A DNA stretch of 64,000 nucleotides from Cupriavidus sp. (GTDB lineage: Bacteria > Pseudomonadota > Gammaproteobacteria > Burkholderiales > Burkholderiaceae), in assembly GCA_031181345.1 (NCBI GenBank), contig JAPSLC010000007.1, positions 78,202 to 142,201 on the forward strand. The letters run 5' to 3'. The position numbers were made by a program, and so were the translations under genes. The notes under the pieces were generated by a model. The model searched no databases. It was not told where the DNA came from and saw only the letters and a list, made by a program, of their open reading frames with translations. Positions 36,142-45,700 of the stretch are shown one piece after another. How positions within the stretch are numbered: the stretch's first letter is position 1; every line of letters starts with the position of its first letter.

Positions 36142-36169
36142 AACCGCCCTCCGGGGCGGTTTTTCTTTT
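36142..36169 (+). terminator. Rho-independent terminator
   Basis: Eight-bp stem AACCGCCC / GGGCGGTT with a TCCG tetraloop and the tract TTTTTCTTTT. It ends the 63-aa transcription unit. The next 190 bp to the amidase promoter hold no gene I can support. Confidence 0.9.
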
Positions 36170-36356
36170 GCTCCCTCCCGAGTCCGGGCATTCCGTCCGC
36201 GACGATCCCCCTTTCCCTATCCCGCGTCCAATGCGGCGCGCCGCATGGTGACGCACGTCCCGCTGGGCCGATTCTTGCGTAAAGCGCACCCGCGACGCCG
36301 CCGGCGTCCCCAAGGTGGGCCGCTGGTGCGAGGGTTTCCGCCAATGCCGGGGAGCC

Positions 36357-36389
36357 TTGGTGCGCCCTAAACTATTGCATATAGTATAC
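36357..36389 (+). promoter_or_regulatory. ATATAGTATAC operator/promoter of the amidase-MFS operon
   Basis: TTGGTG, 17-bp spacer, TATAGT (36380-36385), with ATATAGTATAC at 36379-36389 covering the -10. This is the third identical copy of the word in 8 kb. Confidence 0.6.
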
Positions 36390-36483
36390 CGACACAGCAT
36401 AACGACACCTCCGCTAGAGAGGCCGGGGTGCTGCCGTCAGGGTCGCGGCATCACAACAGGAAACAACAAGAACAGGAGCCGAC

Positions 36484-38007
36484 GTGAGCCTGCCAACGTC
36501 CCCATCCATTCCCGCCCGCGCCAGCGAGCGCCCGCGCCCTGAAACGGCCGCCGCCGAACCTGCCGCGCGCTATCGCCCGTTATGGCAGGCCGTCGACGAT
36601 CTCGCCCAAGGTCGGACCAGCGCCGAGCACCTGCTCGATCGTTGCCACGCCGCCTGGGCCGAACGCAATCCGCTGCTGAACGCCATCGTGCTGGCCGATT
36701 TCGATGCGGCGCGCGCGCAGGCGAGGGCCAGCGATGCGCGTCGCCGCGAGGGCAGGGCGCTGGGACCGCTCGATGGCGTGCCCTTCTCCATCAAGGAATC
36801 GTTCGACGTGGCCGGCTGGCCGACCACCTGCGGCAACCCGGCGCTGCGCGAGCACGTCGCCCGCCGCGACGCCACAGTGGTGCAGCGGCTGCGCGAGGCC
36901 GGGGCGGTGCTGATCGGCAAGACCAATGTGCCGCTCGGCCTGCGCGACTGGCAAAGCTATAACGCGGTCTACGGCACCACGCGCAATCCGCACGACCCGT
37001 CGCGCACGCCGGGCGGATCGTCGGGAGGCAGCGCGGCGGCCGTCTGCGCCGGCATGAGCCTGTTCGACATCGGCTCGGACATCGGTTCGTCATTGCGCAA
37101 CCCTGCGCACTACTGCGGCGTGTTCTCGCACAAGAGCAGCCACGGCATCGTGCCGCTGAGCGGGCATGGCACCGGCGCGGCGTCGTTCGGCATCCAGGAC
37201 ATCAACGTGGCGGGCCCGATCGCCCGCAGCGCACGCGATCTCGAACTGGTGCTGCAGGCCATCGCCGGTCCGGAGGGCGCCGAGGCGCTGGCCCATCGCC
37301 TGGCCTTGCCGCCATGCCGGCTCGATTCGCTGGCGCAATTCCGCGTGGCGGTGCTGCCCTCGCACCCGCAGGCCGAGGTGGACCGTGAGGTCAGCGACGG
37401 CATCGAAGGGCTGGGCCGCTGGCTCGAAGGGCAGGGCGCCAGCGTCGCCTGGAATCTGCGGCCGTCCTTCGACGCGCAAGAGCTATGGCGCGTCTACGTG
37501 CTGCTGCTGCGCGCGACCACCTCGGTCCATATGCCGGACGCCGCATTCGCTGACTCGATCGACCAGGCCGCGGCCGCATCCCCGGACGATGCACGCTACG
37601 CCGTGCTCCAGCATGCCGGCGCGACGCTGCGCCATCGCGACTGGCTGCTGCTGCAGCACGCGCGCGAGCGTTTCGCGCAGGCCTGGCAACGCTTCTTCGG
37701 CGACTACGACGTGCTGCTGTGCCCGGCGGCGGCCACCACCGCCTTCGAACTGAACGAAGCCGGCGAGCCCTGGCAGCGCCATCTGAACGTCAATGGCAAG
37801 CCGCAGCCGATGACGACCCAGCTGTTCTGGGCCGGCCATTCCGGGCTGTGCGGGCTGCCGTCGACCGTCGCGCCGATCGGCCCCGGCAGCAGCGGCCTGC
37901 CGGTCGGCGTGCAGATCGTCGCCGGACGCTATCGCGACCTGACCTCGCTGCGCTTCGCCAGCCTGCTCGAGGCGGCGGGCTTTGCCTTCCGGCCTCCGCC
38001 GGGCTGA
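36484..38007 (+). CDS. Amidase-signature family amidohydrolase
   Basis: 507 aa. The Ser-cisSer-Lys triad is Lys104 (PFSIKESFD), Ser179 (TPGGSSGGSAAA) and Ser203 (GSDIGSSLRNP); the 75- and 24-residue spacings equal those of fatty-acid amide hydrolase (Lys142, Ser217, Ser241). It hydrolyses an amide or ester. It starts with a GTG-free ATG-like start: the first codon is GTG at 36484 read as Met, behind an AGGAG site at 36474-36478. The promoter site upstream links it to the oxidase regulon, so its substrate is probably an amide intermediate or the starting compound. Confidence 0.87.
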   Translation: MSLPTSPSIPARASERPRPETAAAEPAARYRPLWQAVDDLAQGRTSAEHLLDRCHAAWAERNPLLNAIVLADFDAARAQARASDARRREGRALGPLDGVPFSIKESFDVAGWPTTCGNPALREHVARRDATVVQRLREAGAVLIGKTNVPLGLRDWQSYNAVYGTTRNPHDPSRTPGGSSGGSAAAVCAGMSLFDIGSDIGSSLRNPAHYCGVFSHKSSHGIVPLSGHGTGAASFGIQDINVAGPIARSARDLELVLQAIAGPEGAEALAHRLALPPCRLDSLAQFRVAVLPSHPQAEVDREVSDGIEGLGRWLEGQGASVAWNLRPSFDAQELWRVYVLLLRATTSVHMPDAAFADSIDQAAAASPDDARYAVLQHAGATLRHRDWLLLQHARERFAQAWQRFFGDYDVLLCPAAATTAFELNEAGEPWQRHLNVNGKPQPMTTQLFWAGHSGLCGLPSTVAPIGPGSSGLPVGVQIVAGRYRDLTSLRFASLLEAAGFAFRPPPG

Positions 38008-38105
38008 GCAAGCCGCCGGCAGACACCAGGCACGCACCCACACCGAATTCGCACGCCACGCGGCCGCCCACGCCGCCACGCTGCCCACACTGACAAGGAG
38101 CGATC

Positions 38106-39440
38106 ATGCTGGACTGGTTCAAAGAGTTATCTCGGATGGAGCGCAAGGGGTTCTACGGCGCCTTCCTTGGCCATGCGGTCGACGTCTTCGACTTCATGAT
38201 CTATTCCTTCCTGATCTCGACGCTGCTGACGCAGTGGCAGATGAGCAAATCGACCGCCGGCGCGATCGTCACGTGGACGCTGGTGTCGTCGCTGATCGGT
38301 GCGATCGGCGCCGGCATGCTGGCCGACCGCTATGGCCGCGTGCGCGTGCTGCGCTGGACCATCGTGGTGTTCACCGTGGCCTGCTTCCTGTGCGGGCTGG
38401 CGAACACGCCCGAGCAGTTGATGCTGTTCCGCATGATCCAGGGCATCGGCTTCGGCGGCGAATCGTCGCTGTGCATGGTGCTGGTCACCGAGATGATTCG
38501 CAATCCGGCGCACCGCGGCAAATACTCGGGCTTCACGGCCAGCAGCTATTCGTTCGGCTGGGGCGCCGCGGCGCTGGCCTATGGGCTGACCTTCAGCCTG
38601 TTCCCGGCCGAGACCGCCTGGCGCGTCTGCTTCTTCCTGGGCATCGTGCCGGCGCTGGTGGTGTTCTACCTGCGCCGCAACCTCGACGAGCCCGAGGTCT
38701 TCGTCAAGACGCGGGCCGAGCGCGCCGCCTCGCGGGGTTCGGCCTGGCAGGAGCTGAGCCGGCTGGTGCGGCGGCCGCTGCTGCGCAAGACCGTGCTGTG
38801 CAGCCTGCTGTCGGGCGGCATGCTCGGCGCCTACTACGCGATCGCGACCTGGCTGCCGACCTTCCTGAAGACCGAGCGCGGCCTGTCGGTGTTCGGCACC
38901 AGCTCCTATCTGGCGGTGACGATCCTCGGCTCGCTGGTCGGCTACGTGGCCGGCGCCTACGCGACCGACCGCCTGGGGCGGCGGCCGACCTATGTGCTGT
39001 TCGCCGCCGGCGCGTTCGTCATGGCGATGATCTATATGGTGATCCCGGTCTCCAACCTGTCGATGCTGTTCCTCGGCTTCCCGCTGGGCGTGCTGATGCA
39101 GGGCGTGTTCTCCGGCATCGGCGCGACCATCTCCGAGTCGTATCCGAACGATATCCGCGCGACCGGCTACGGCGTCTCGTACAACCTCGGGCGGGTGATC
39201 GGGTCCTTCTTCCCGCTGACGGTCGGCTGGCTCAGCTCGGGCCGGACCTCGCTGCCGCTGGCCATCGCGATCGTCGCCGGGGCCGGCTATGCGCTGGTCG
39301 TGTTTGCCGCGCTGATGCTTCCGGAGACTACCGGCATGGATCTGGACAAGGCCGGCGGCGACGAGGCCGATCGGGACGAGACGGCGCCCGGCAAGGTCGG
39401 TCTGGCGCCCGCACCGGGCGTGGGCGGCACGGTCGCGTAA
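38106..39440 (+). CDS. MFS transporter, organic acid/metabolite:H+ symporter type
   Basis: 444 aa, 12 membrane helices. LGHAVDVFDFMIYSFLISTL in helix 1 (Asp pair), the loop 2-3 motif GMLADRYGRVRVLRW, and GIGFGGESSLCMVLVTEMIR are typical of the sugar/aromatic-acid symporter branch. The C-terminal tail is acidic then Pro/Gly-rich. AAGGAGCGATC precedes the ATG. It follows the amidase by 98 bp and is the second candidate importer in this region, after the permease at 27-28.6 kb. Confidence 0.88.
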   Translation: MLDWFKELSRMERKGFYGAFLGHAVDVFDFMIYSFLISTLLTQWQMSKSTAGAIVTWTLVSSLIGAIGAGMLADRYGRVRVLRWTIVVFTVACFLCGLANTPEQLMLFRMIQGIGFGGESSLCMVLVTEMIRNPAHRGKYSGFTASSYSFGWGAAALAYGLTFSLFPAETAWRVCFFLGIVPALVVFYLRRNLDEPEVFVKTRAERAASRGSAWQELSRLVRRPLLRKTVLCSLLSGGMLGAYYAIATWLPTFLKTERGLSVFGTSSYLAVTILGSLVGYVAGAYATDRLGRRPTYVLFAAGAFVMAMIYMVIPVSNLSMLFLGFPLGVLMQGVFSGIGATISESYPNDIRATGYGVSYNLGRVIGSFFPLTVGWLSSGRTSLPLAIAIVAGAGYALVVFAALMLPETTGMDLDKAGGDEADRDETAPGKVGLAPAPGVGGTVA

Positions 39441-39659
39441 CCGGTCCGAACTGGTACCGATGGGGGGCAGGTCGGACGGGGCGGAGCGGCCCCGCCCGAT
39501 ATCCAGATCGTCACGTCTTCGGGAACAACCTAGGGCTAACCCTGTCCATGCGATTGCATTCGGTTACAATGCCGCACTTGCGTCTTGTTACGCAGAGCAC
39601 TAACCGTCATATTTCTGGCGTCGTGCCCTTGCCTGCATACCGACGCCAACTTCCCCTTC

Positions 39660-40115
39660 ATGCGAGCCTTACTACCGTTTCTGATCGCGGCCTGCCTGTT
39701 CCTGCTCTCCTTCGGAGCGCAGGCCAGCACGCGTCTGGACTCGGCGGCGGGGCTCGGGCCCGGACAGATTCGCGTCGGCCCGCTGGTCTGCACCATGGCC
39801 GCGGTCGCCGCGGTCGCCGCGCGCGCAGTGTCCAGCGATGACGGCGGCAGCCGCATCGTCGCCCCCGGCGACGACGGCATCCATGCCGACGACGTCGTCG
39901 TAGAAACCGGCTCCCACCCGGGCTACTGCAATATCTGGTCGGCGGATCTGCTCGATCCGCCCGACGTGCTCGACGAGATCGAGGAATCCAGCGCGCTGTT
40001 CGCCCTGCCGGCGGCGCCGCTCGAATTGCCTTCCGGCGATGTCTCTCCCCCTCGCCACGGCCGCGCGCCGCCACTGCCTGCGGCGCTGTTCAAGCCCCCC
40101 ATCCTCACTGCCTGA
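39660..40115 (+). CDS. Small exported protein preceding the RND efflux operon
   Basis: 151 aa. Signal peptide MRALLPFLIAACLFLLSFGA, cleavage near AQA; the mature part is acidic (DDGGSRIVAPGDDGIHADD; DEIEESSALF) with two Cys and a Pro-rich C-terminus. A small periplasmic gene in this position recalls CzcI/CnrX-type proteins of metal efflux operons in Cupriavidus, but I see no clear sequence match, and only two His near the start of the acidic stretch and the C-terminus as metal candidates. It probably belongs to the efflux transcription unit, 154 bp before the next start codon. The start may also be 75 bp upstream. Confidence 0.6.
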   Translation: MRALLPFLIAACLFLLSFGAQASTRLDSAAGLGPGQIRVGPLVCTMAAVAAVAARAVSSDDGGSRIVAPGDDGIHADDVVVETGSHPGYCNIWSADLLDPPDVLDEIEESSALFALPAAPLELPSGDVSPPRHGRAPPLPAALFKPPILTA

Positions 40116-40269
40116 TTGCTGACGCGCCGGTCCGGTCCTTTGTCGGACCGGCCGCGCCTCCTATCTGCGTGTCTTGCTCGCGGCGTTCGCTGCCGTGGGC
40201 CGTGTGCTTGTCGCGGTAACGCCGTCCGCGCGAAGCCGGCATGCAGTGGTCCGGCTTTTTCTCGTTGCC

Positions 40270-41571
40270 ATGAAGATCTCTACGCTTACCCTGATAGCGT
40301 CGCTTTCGCTTGGGGTGTCGTCGGCCTTTGCCGCCGATGCCTTCTCGCTGGAGCAACTGCTCTCCCTGTCCCAGAACTCGAACAAGGGCGTGGTCGCCGC
40401 GCATGCCGGCGTGGACGCCGCCAGCGCCGCCGTCACCAGCGCGGGCGCCTATCCGAATCCCCAGGTCGAAATGATGTACGGCCGCCTGCGCGGCCGGCAG
40501 GCCGGCGTGGCCGAGGGCAACACGCCCAGCTTCTCCATCACGCAGCGCCTGGACTACCCCCAGCAGCGCAGCCTGCGCCGCTCGATCGCCGAGCGCAATC
40601 TCGACGCGACCGAGGCGGGTCTGCAGGCTTTCTACGCCGACCTCGCCGGCCGGGTCAAAACCGGCTACTTCGGCGTGCTGCGCCGCGAGAGCGAACTGGC
40701 GGCGGCGCGCGAAGACCTGGCGATGATGAAGCAGGTCCATTCGCGTGCCCGTCTGCGCGTCGAGGTCGGCGAGGCACCGCGTTATGAGCTGATCCGTGCC
40801 GAGACCGAACTGCTGGCCGCGCAGAAGTCGCTGCAGAGCGCCGAATACCGTGTCGATCAGGCCAAGGCCGCGCTGCGCCAGCAGGTCGGCGGCGCGCTGC
40901 CGCCAAAGTTCGCGCTCGCCGGCAGCCTCGGCCAGCTTCCCAGCGTGCCGGACCTGGCCGTGATGCGGGAGCGGCTGGGCACGGCCAATGCCGAACTGGT
41001 CCAGCGCCGCATGGAGCTCGAGCGCTCCAATCTCGCGGTGGACTACCAGCGCTCGCTGCGCTTGCCGGAACTGGCCGTGCGCGCCAGCACCACGCGCGAG
41101 CCCGACAACAGCGTCTCGCAGGTCGGCCTGGTGCTGACCATTCCGCTGTGGGACCGCCGCAAGGGCCCGGTGGGCGAGGCGGTCGCGCAGGCCACGCAGG
41201 CGCGCAACGCCTACGAGATGCGCGAGTTCGAACTGGGCCAGGAGCTCGAATCGGCGTACCGCCAGCTCGAAATCACGCAGGCCCAGGTCACCGCGCTCGA
41301 ATCCGGCATCGTGCGCGAAGCCGAGAGCGCGCTGCAAATCGCGCAGGCCGCCTACCGCTACGGCGAGCGCGGCATCCTCGAAGTCATCGATGCCCAGCGC
41401 ACGCTGCGCAACGCGCGCAACGAACTGATCGCCGCGCAATACGACCAGCAGATGGCCGTGATCCAGATCGAACGCCTGCTGTCGTTGGCGCCCGGCATGT
41501 CCACGCCCGGTGTGAACCCCGACGTGACCCCGACCGCCGCGACCTTCTCCACCGAATCGAAACAAGACTGA
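40270..41571 (+). CDS. Outer-membrane factor of an RND metal efflux system (CzcC-like)
   Basis: 433 aa, TolC/OEP family. Signal peptide MKISTLTLIASLSLGVSSAF, cleaved after AFA. Two OEP repeats are seen, each with long coiled-coil helices (ARLRVEVGEAPRYELIRAET in the first; AAYRYGERGILEVIDAQRTL in the second). It forms the outer-membrane channel for the adaptor and pump encoded next; the stop codon is 2 bp before the adaptor's ATG. Confidence 0.9.
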   Translation: MKISTLTLIASLSLGVSSAFAADAFSLEQLLSLSQNSNKGVVAAHAGVDAASAAVTSAGAYPNPQVEMMYGRLRGRQAGVAEGNTPSFSITQRLDYPQQRSLRRSIAERNLDATEAGLQAFYADLAGRVKTGYFGVLRRESELAAAREDLAMMKQVHSRARLRVEVGEAPRYELIRAETELLAAQKSLQSAEYRVDQAKAALRQQVGGALPPKFALAGSLGQLPSVPDLAVMRERLGTANAELVQRRMELERSNLAVDYQRSLRLPELAVRASTTREPDNSVSQVGLVLTIPLWDRRKGPVGEAVAQATQARNAYEMREFELGQELESAYRQLEITQAQVTALESGIVREAESALQIAQAAYRYGERGILEVIDAQRTLRNARNELIAAQYDQQMAVIQIERLLSLAPGMSTPGVNPDVTPTAATFSTESKQD

Positions 41572-41573
41572 CC

Positions 41574-42734
41574 ATGCGCCCCTTTTCCTTCCGTACCCTG
41601 GCGGTGGCCGCCGCCATGATGTTGACGCTCGCGGCCTGTTCCGAGGAGCCGCCGCCCGCAGCCGAGGCGCCCAAGCTGCCGCCCGGGGTCGTCAAGCCCG
41701 AGCCGTCGCTGCAGCAGCAGCTGAAGGTCGCACCGGTGACCGCCAGCCCGTTCAGCGAGATGCTGCACGTGGCCGGCCGCATCGATTTCGACGAGCAGCG
41801 CGTGGCGCGCATCGGCGCGTCGGTGACCGGACGCGTGACCGATCTCTATGCGATGCCCGGCCAGGAAGTGAAGGCCGGTCAGGTGCTGGCGCGCCTGCAC
41901 AGCAGCGAGCTCGGTGCCGCGCAGATGTCGTATCTGAAGGCCCTGGCGCAGACGCAACTGCAGGCGCAGAACGCCGAGCGCGCGCGCCAGCTGTTTGCCG
42001 CCGACGTGATCGGCCGCGGCGAGCTGCAGCGCCGCGAGAGCGAATATGCGATCGCCAACGCCGAGATGCATGCCTATCGTGACCAGCTGCGCGTGCTCGG
42101 CATGTCGAAGGCGGCGATCGCCGAGCTGTCCAAGGGCGGCAGCATCAACTCGTATTCGCCGGTGTATTCGAGCATCAGCGGCACCGTGGTCGAGCGCAAG
42201 GTCGCGCAAGGGCAGGTGGTGCAGCCCGCCGACTCGCTGTACACGGTGGCCGACCTGTCGCGCGTCTGGGTCGTGGCCGAGGTGCCCGAGCAGCAGGCCG
42301 CGCTGGTGGCCGAGGGGCAGACCGTCGAGATCGACGTGCCGTCGCTGGCCGCCGGCACGGGCCGCAGCCGGATCGCCGGCAAGCTGATCTATGTGGGCCG
42401 CACGGTCAATCCTGAATCGCGCACGGTGCTGGTCCGCACCGAGCTCGAGAACCGCGAGGGACGCCTGAAGCCGGCGATGCTGGCCAGCATGGTGATCGCC
42501 AGCCGGCCCACCGAGCGGCTGGTGGTACCGGGATCCGCCGTGGTGCGCGATGGCAACGAAGAACAGGTCTACGTCGAGCAGGGCGAGGGCCTGTATCGCG
42601 CCGTTCCGGTCAAGCTCGGTGCAGAGAGCGACGGCATGCGCGTGGTGCAGAGCGGCGTCAAGGCTGGCGACCGCATCGTGGTCAATGGCGCCTTCCATCT
42701 GGATAACGAGCGCAAGCGCCTCGAGCAAGGATAA
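41574..42734 (+). CDS. RND periplasmic adaptor lipoprotein (CzcB-like)
   Basis: 386 aa membrane-fusion protein. The N-terminus has a lipobox (MMLTLAACSEEP), so it is probably anchored to the inner membrane by lipid at Cys22. Features: the lipoyl half motif GRVTDLYAMPGQEVKAGQVL, a helical hairpin (LKALAQTQLQAQNAERARQL), and the second lipoyl half YSSISGTVVERKVAQGQVVQ. It lacks the His-rich N-terminal metal site described for Cupriavidus CzcB. Confidence 0.9.
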   Translation: MRPFSFRTLAVAAAMMLTLAACSEEPPPAAEAPKLPPGVVKPEPSLQQQLKVAPVTASPFSEMLHVAGRIDFDEQRVARIGASVTGRVTDLYAMPGQEVKAGQVLARLHSSELGAAQMSYLKALAQTQLQAQNAERARQLFAADVIGRGELQRRESEYAIANAEMHAYRDQLRVLGMSKAAIAELSKGGSINSYSPVYSSISGTVVERKVAQGQVVQPADSLYTVADLSRVWVVAEVPEQQAALVAEGQTVEIDVPSLAAGTGRSRIAGKLIYVGRTVNPESRTVLVRTELENREGRLKPAMLASMVIASRPTERLVVPGSAVVRDGNEEQVYVEQGEGLYRAVPVKLGAESDGMRVVQSGVKAGDRIVVNGAFHLDNERKRLEQG

Positions 42735-42739
42735 TCGCC

Positions 42740-45700
42740 ATGATTCAATCCTTGGTCCAAGCTGCAATCAAGCAGCGGCTCGTGGTCTGCGTGATCGCGG
42801 TCGTGCTGTTCTTCTTCGGGTTGCGCGCCGCCAGCAAGCTGTCGGTCGACGCCTTCCCCGATGTCACCAACGTCCAGGTGCAGATCGCCACCGAAGCGGC
42901 GGGCCGCTCGCCGGAGGAAGTCGAGCGTTTCGTCACGGTGCCGATCGAGATCGCGATGACCGGCCTGCCCGGGCTGGTCGAGATGCGCTCGCTGAACAAG
43001 GCGGGCCTGTCGCTGATCACGCTGGTGTTTACCGATGCCACCGACGTCTATTTCGCGCGCCAGCTCGTGATGGAGCGGCTGATCGAGGTCGGCGGGCGTA
43101 TGCCGGAAGGCGTTTCGCCCGTGCTGGGCCCGGTCTCCACCGGTCTGGGCGAGGTCTACCAGTACACGCTGGACCGCGCCGACGACGGCGACCGCGAGCT
43201 GACGCAGGAAGAGCTGTCCGAACGCCGGATCGTGCAGGACTGGGTCGTGCGTCCGCTGCTGCGCTCGATTCCGGGCGTGGCCGAGATCAATTCCCAGGGC
43301 GGCTACGTCAAGCAGTACCAGGCGCTGATCAACCCGGACCGCATGCGCCACTACGGCATCTCGGTGCAGCAGGTCTATCAGGCGCTGGCCAACAACAACG
43401 CCAACTCCGGCGGCGGCGTGCTGCCGCACTATGCCGAGCAGTACCTGATCCGCGGCGTGGGTCTTGCAAGGGGCGTCGAGGACCTGCAGAGCATCGTGCT
43501 CAAGGAGGTCAACGGCACGCCGGTCTATCTGCGCGACGTTGCCGAGGTCACCATCGGCCATGAGGTCCGGCAGGGTGCGCTGATCAAGAACGGCCAGACC
43601 GAGGCGGTCGGCGGCATTGTGATGATGATGCGCGGCGGCAACGCCAAGGAAGTCGTCAGCCGCGTCAAGCAGCGCGTCGCCGAGATCAACGAGCGCGGCA
43701 TGCTGCCCGGCAAGCTGCAGATCGTGCCGTACTACGACCGCAGCGAACTGGTCGATGCCGCGTTGTGGACCGTGACCAAGGTGCTGCTCGAAGGCGTGGT
43801 GCTGGTGGTGATCGTGCTGTTCCTGTTCCTGGGGGACCTGCGCTCGTCCGTCATCGTGCTGGCCACGCTCGTGCTGACGCCGCTGCTGACGTTCATGGTG
43901 ATGAACCAGGTCGGCCTGTCGGCCAACCTGATGTCGCTGGGCGGTCTGGCGATCGCCATCGGCCTGATGGTCGACGGCTCCGTGGTAGTGGTCGAGAACG
44001 CGTTCGAGCGATTGGGACGCAAGGATGAACTGAGCCTGTCGAAGACCGAGGTGCTGGTCAAGGCGGTGCAGGAAGTGGCGACGCCGGTGATCGTCGGCGT
44101 CGGCATCATCATCCTGGTGTTCCTGCCGCTGATGACGCTGAGCGGCACCGAGGGCAAGATGTTCGCGCCGCTGGCCTTCACCATCGCGATCGCGCTGGCG
44201 ATCTCGCTGGTGCTGTCGCTGACGCTGTCGCCGGTGCTGTCGTCCTACATCCTGAAGGGCGGTGCGGAGCACGATACCCGCGTGATCGCCTTCCTCAAGC
44301 GCCACTATCTGCGGATGCTGAAGGTGGCGATGGCAAACAGCCGCAAGACCGTGGTGGCTGCCGTCGTCGCGTTCTTCGGCACGCTGGCGATCGTGCCGCT
44401 GCTTGGTTCGTCGTTCATGCCCGAGATGAAGGAAGGCTCGATCGTTCCCGCGATCGACCGCGTGCCCAACATCTCGCTGGAGGAATCGATCAAGCTGGAG
44501 AAGGAGGCCAACAAGCTGGTGCTCAGCGTACCGGGCGTCAAGTCGGTGGTCTCCGGCGTCGGCCGCGGCGAAAGCCCGGCGGACCCGCAGAGCCAGAACG
44601 AGTCGACCCCGATTGCCAGCCTGAAAGACCGCGACGAGTGGCCCGACGGCTGGACGCAGGACGACATCGCCGAGCAGATCCGCCAGAAGCTGCGCGCCAT
44701 CCCGGGCGTGCAGATCGTGATGGCGCAGCCGATCTCCGACCGGATCGACGAGATGGTCAGCGGCGTGCGTTCGGATATCGCGGTCAAGATCTTCGGCGAC
44801 GACCTGGGCAAGCTGCGCGAGCTGGCCGGCGAGGTCGCGCGCGTGGCCGGCGGCATCCAGGGCTCGCAGGACATCCGCATCGAGCGCATCACCGGTCAGC
44901 AGTACCTGTCGATCGACATCGACCGCCAGGCGATCGCGCGCTACGGGCTCAATGTCTCGGACATCCACGACATCATCGAGATCTCGATTGGCGGCAAGCG
45001 CGCCACCGACATCTTCGAAGGCGAGCGCCGCTTCAGCGCCGCGGTCCGTCTGCCGGAGCGCTTCCGCCACGATGTCCAGTCGATCCGCCAGCTGCTGGTG
45101 ACCACGCCCGACGGCATCCAGGTGCCGCTGCAAAGCGTGGCCAAGATCGAGGTCAGCGACGGCCCGGCGCAGATCAGCCGGGAAATGGCCAAGCGCCGCG
45201 TGGTAGTGATGATCAACGTCAAGGACCGCGACCTCGGCGGCTTCGTCGCCGAGCTGCAGCAGGCGGCCGACAGCAAGGTCAAGCTGCCCGAAGGCTACTA
45301 CTTCGAGTGGGGCGGCCAGTTCCAGAACATGGAACGCGCCATGGGCCACCTGAAGATCATCGTGCCGATCACGATCGCCGCGATCTTCTTCCTGTTGTTC
45401 CTGCTGTTCAACTCGCTGCGCTTCGCCACGCTGATCATCACGGTGCTGCCGTTCGCGTCGATCGGCGGCATCATTGGCCTGTTCATCACGGGCGAATACC
45501 TGTCGGTGCCGGCGTCGGTGGGCTTTATCGCGCTATGGGGTATCGCGGTGCTGAACGGCGTGGTGCTGGTGTCCTACATCCGCAACCTGCGCAACAACGG
45601 CATGGACCTCGACGAGGCGGTGATCCACGGCGCCACCATGCGGTTCCGGCCGGTGATGATGACGGCCACCATCGCGCTGCTGGGCCTGGTGCCGTTCCTG

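Noticed and set aside
42569..45349. 926-codon open frame antisense to the RND pump gene
   Set aside because: His/Arg/Asp-rich shadow of a clear CzcA-family gene, without domain or ribosome site.
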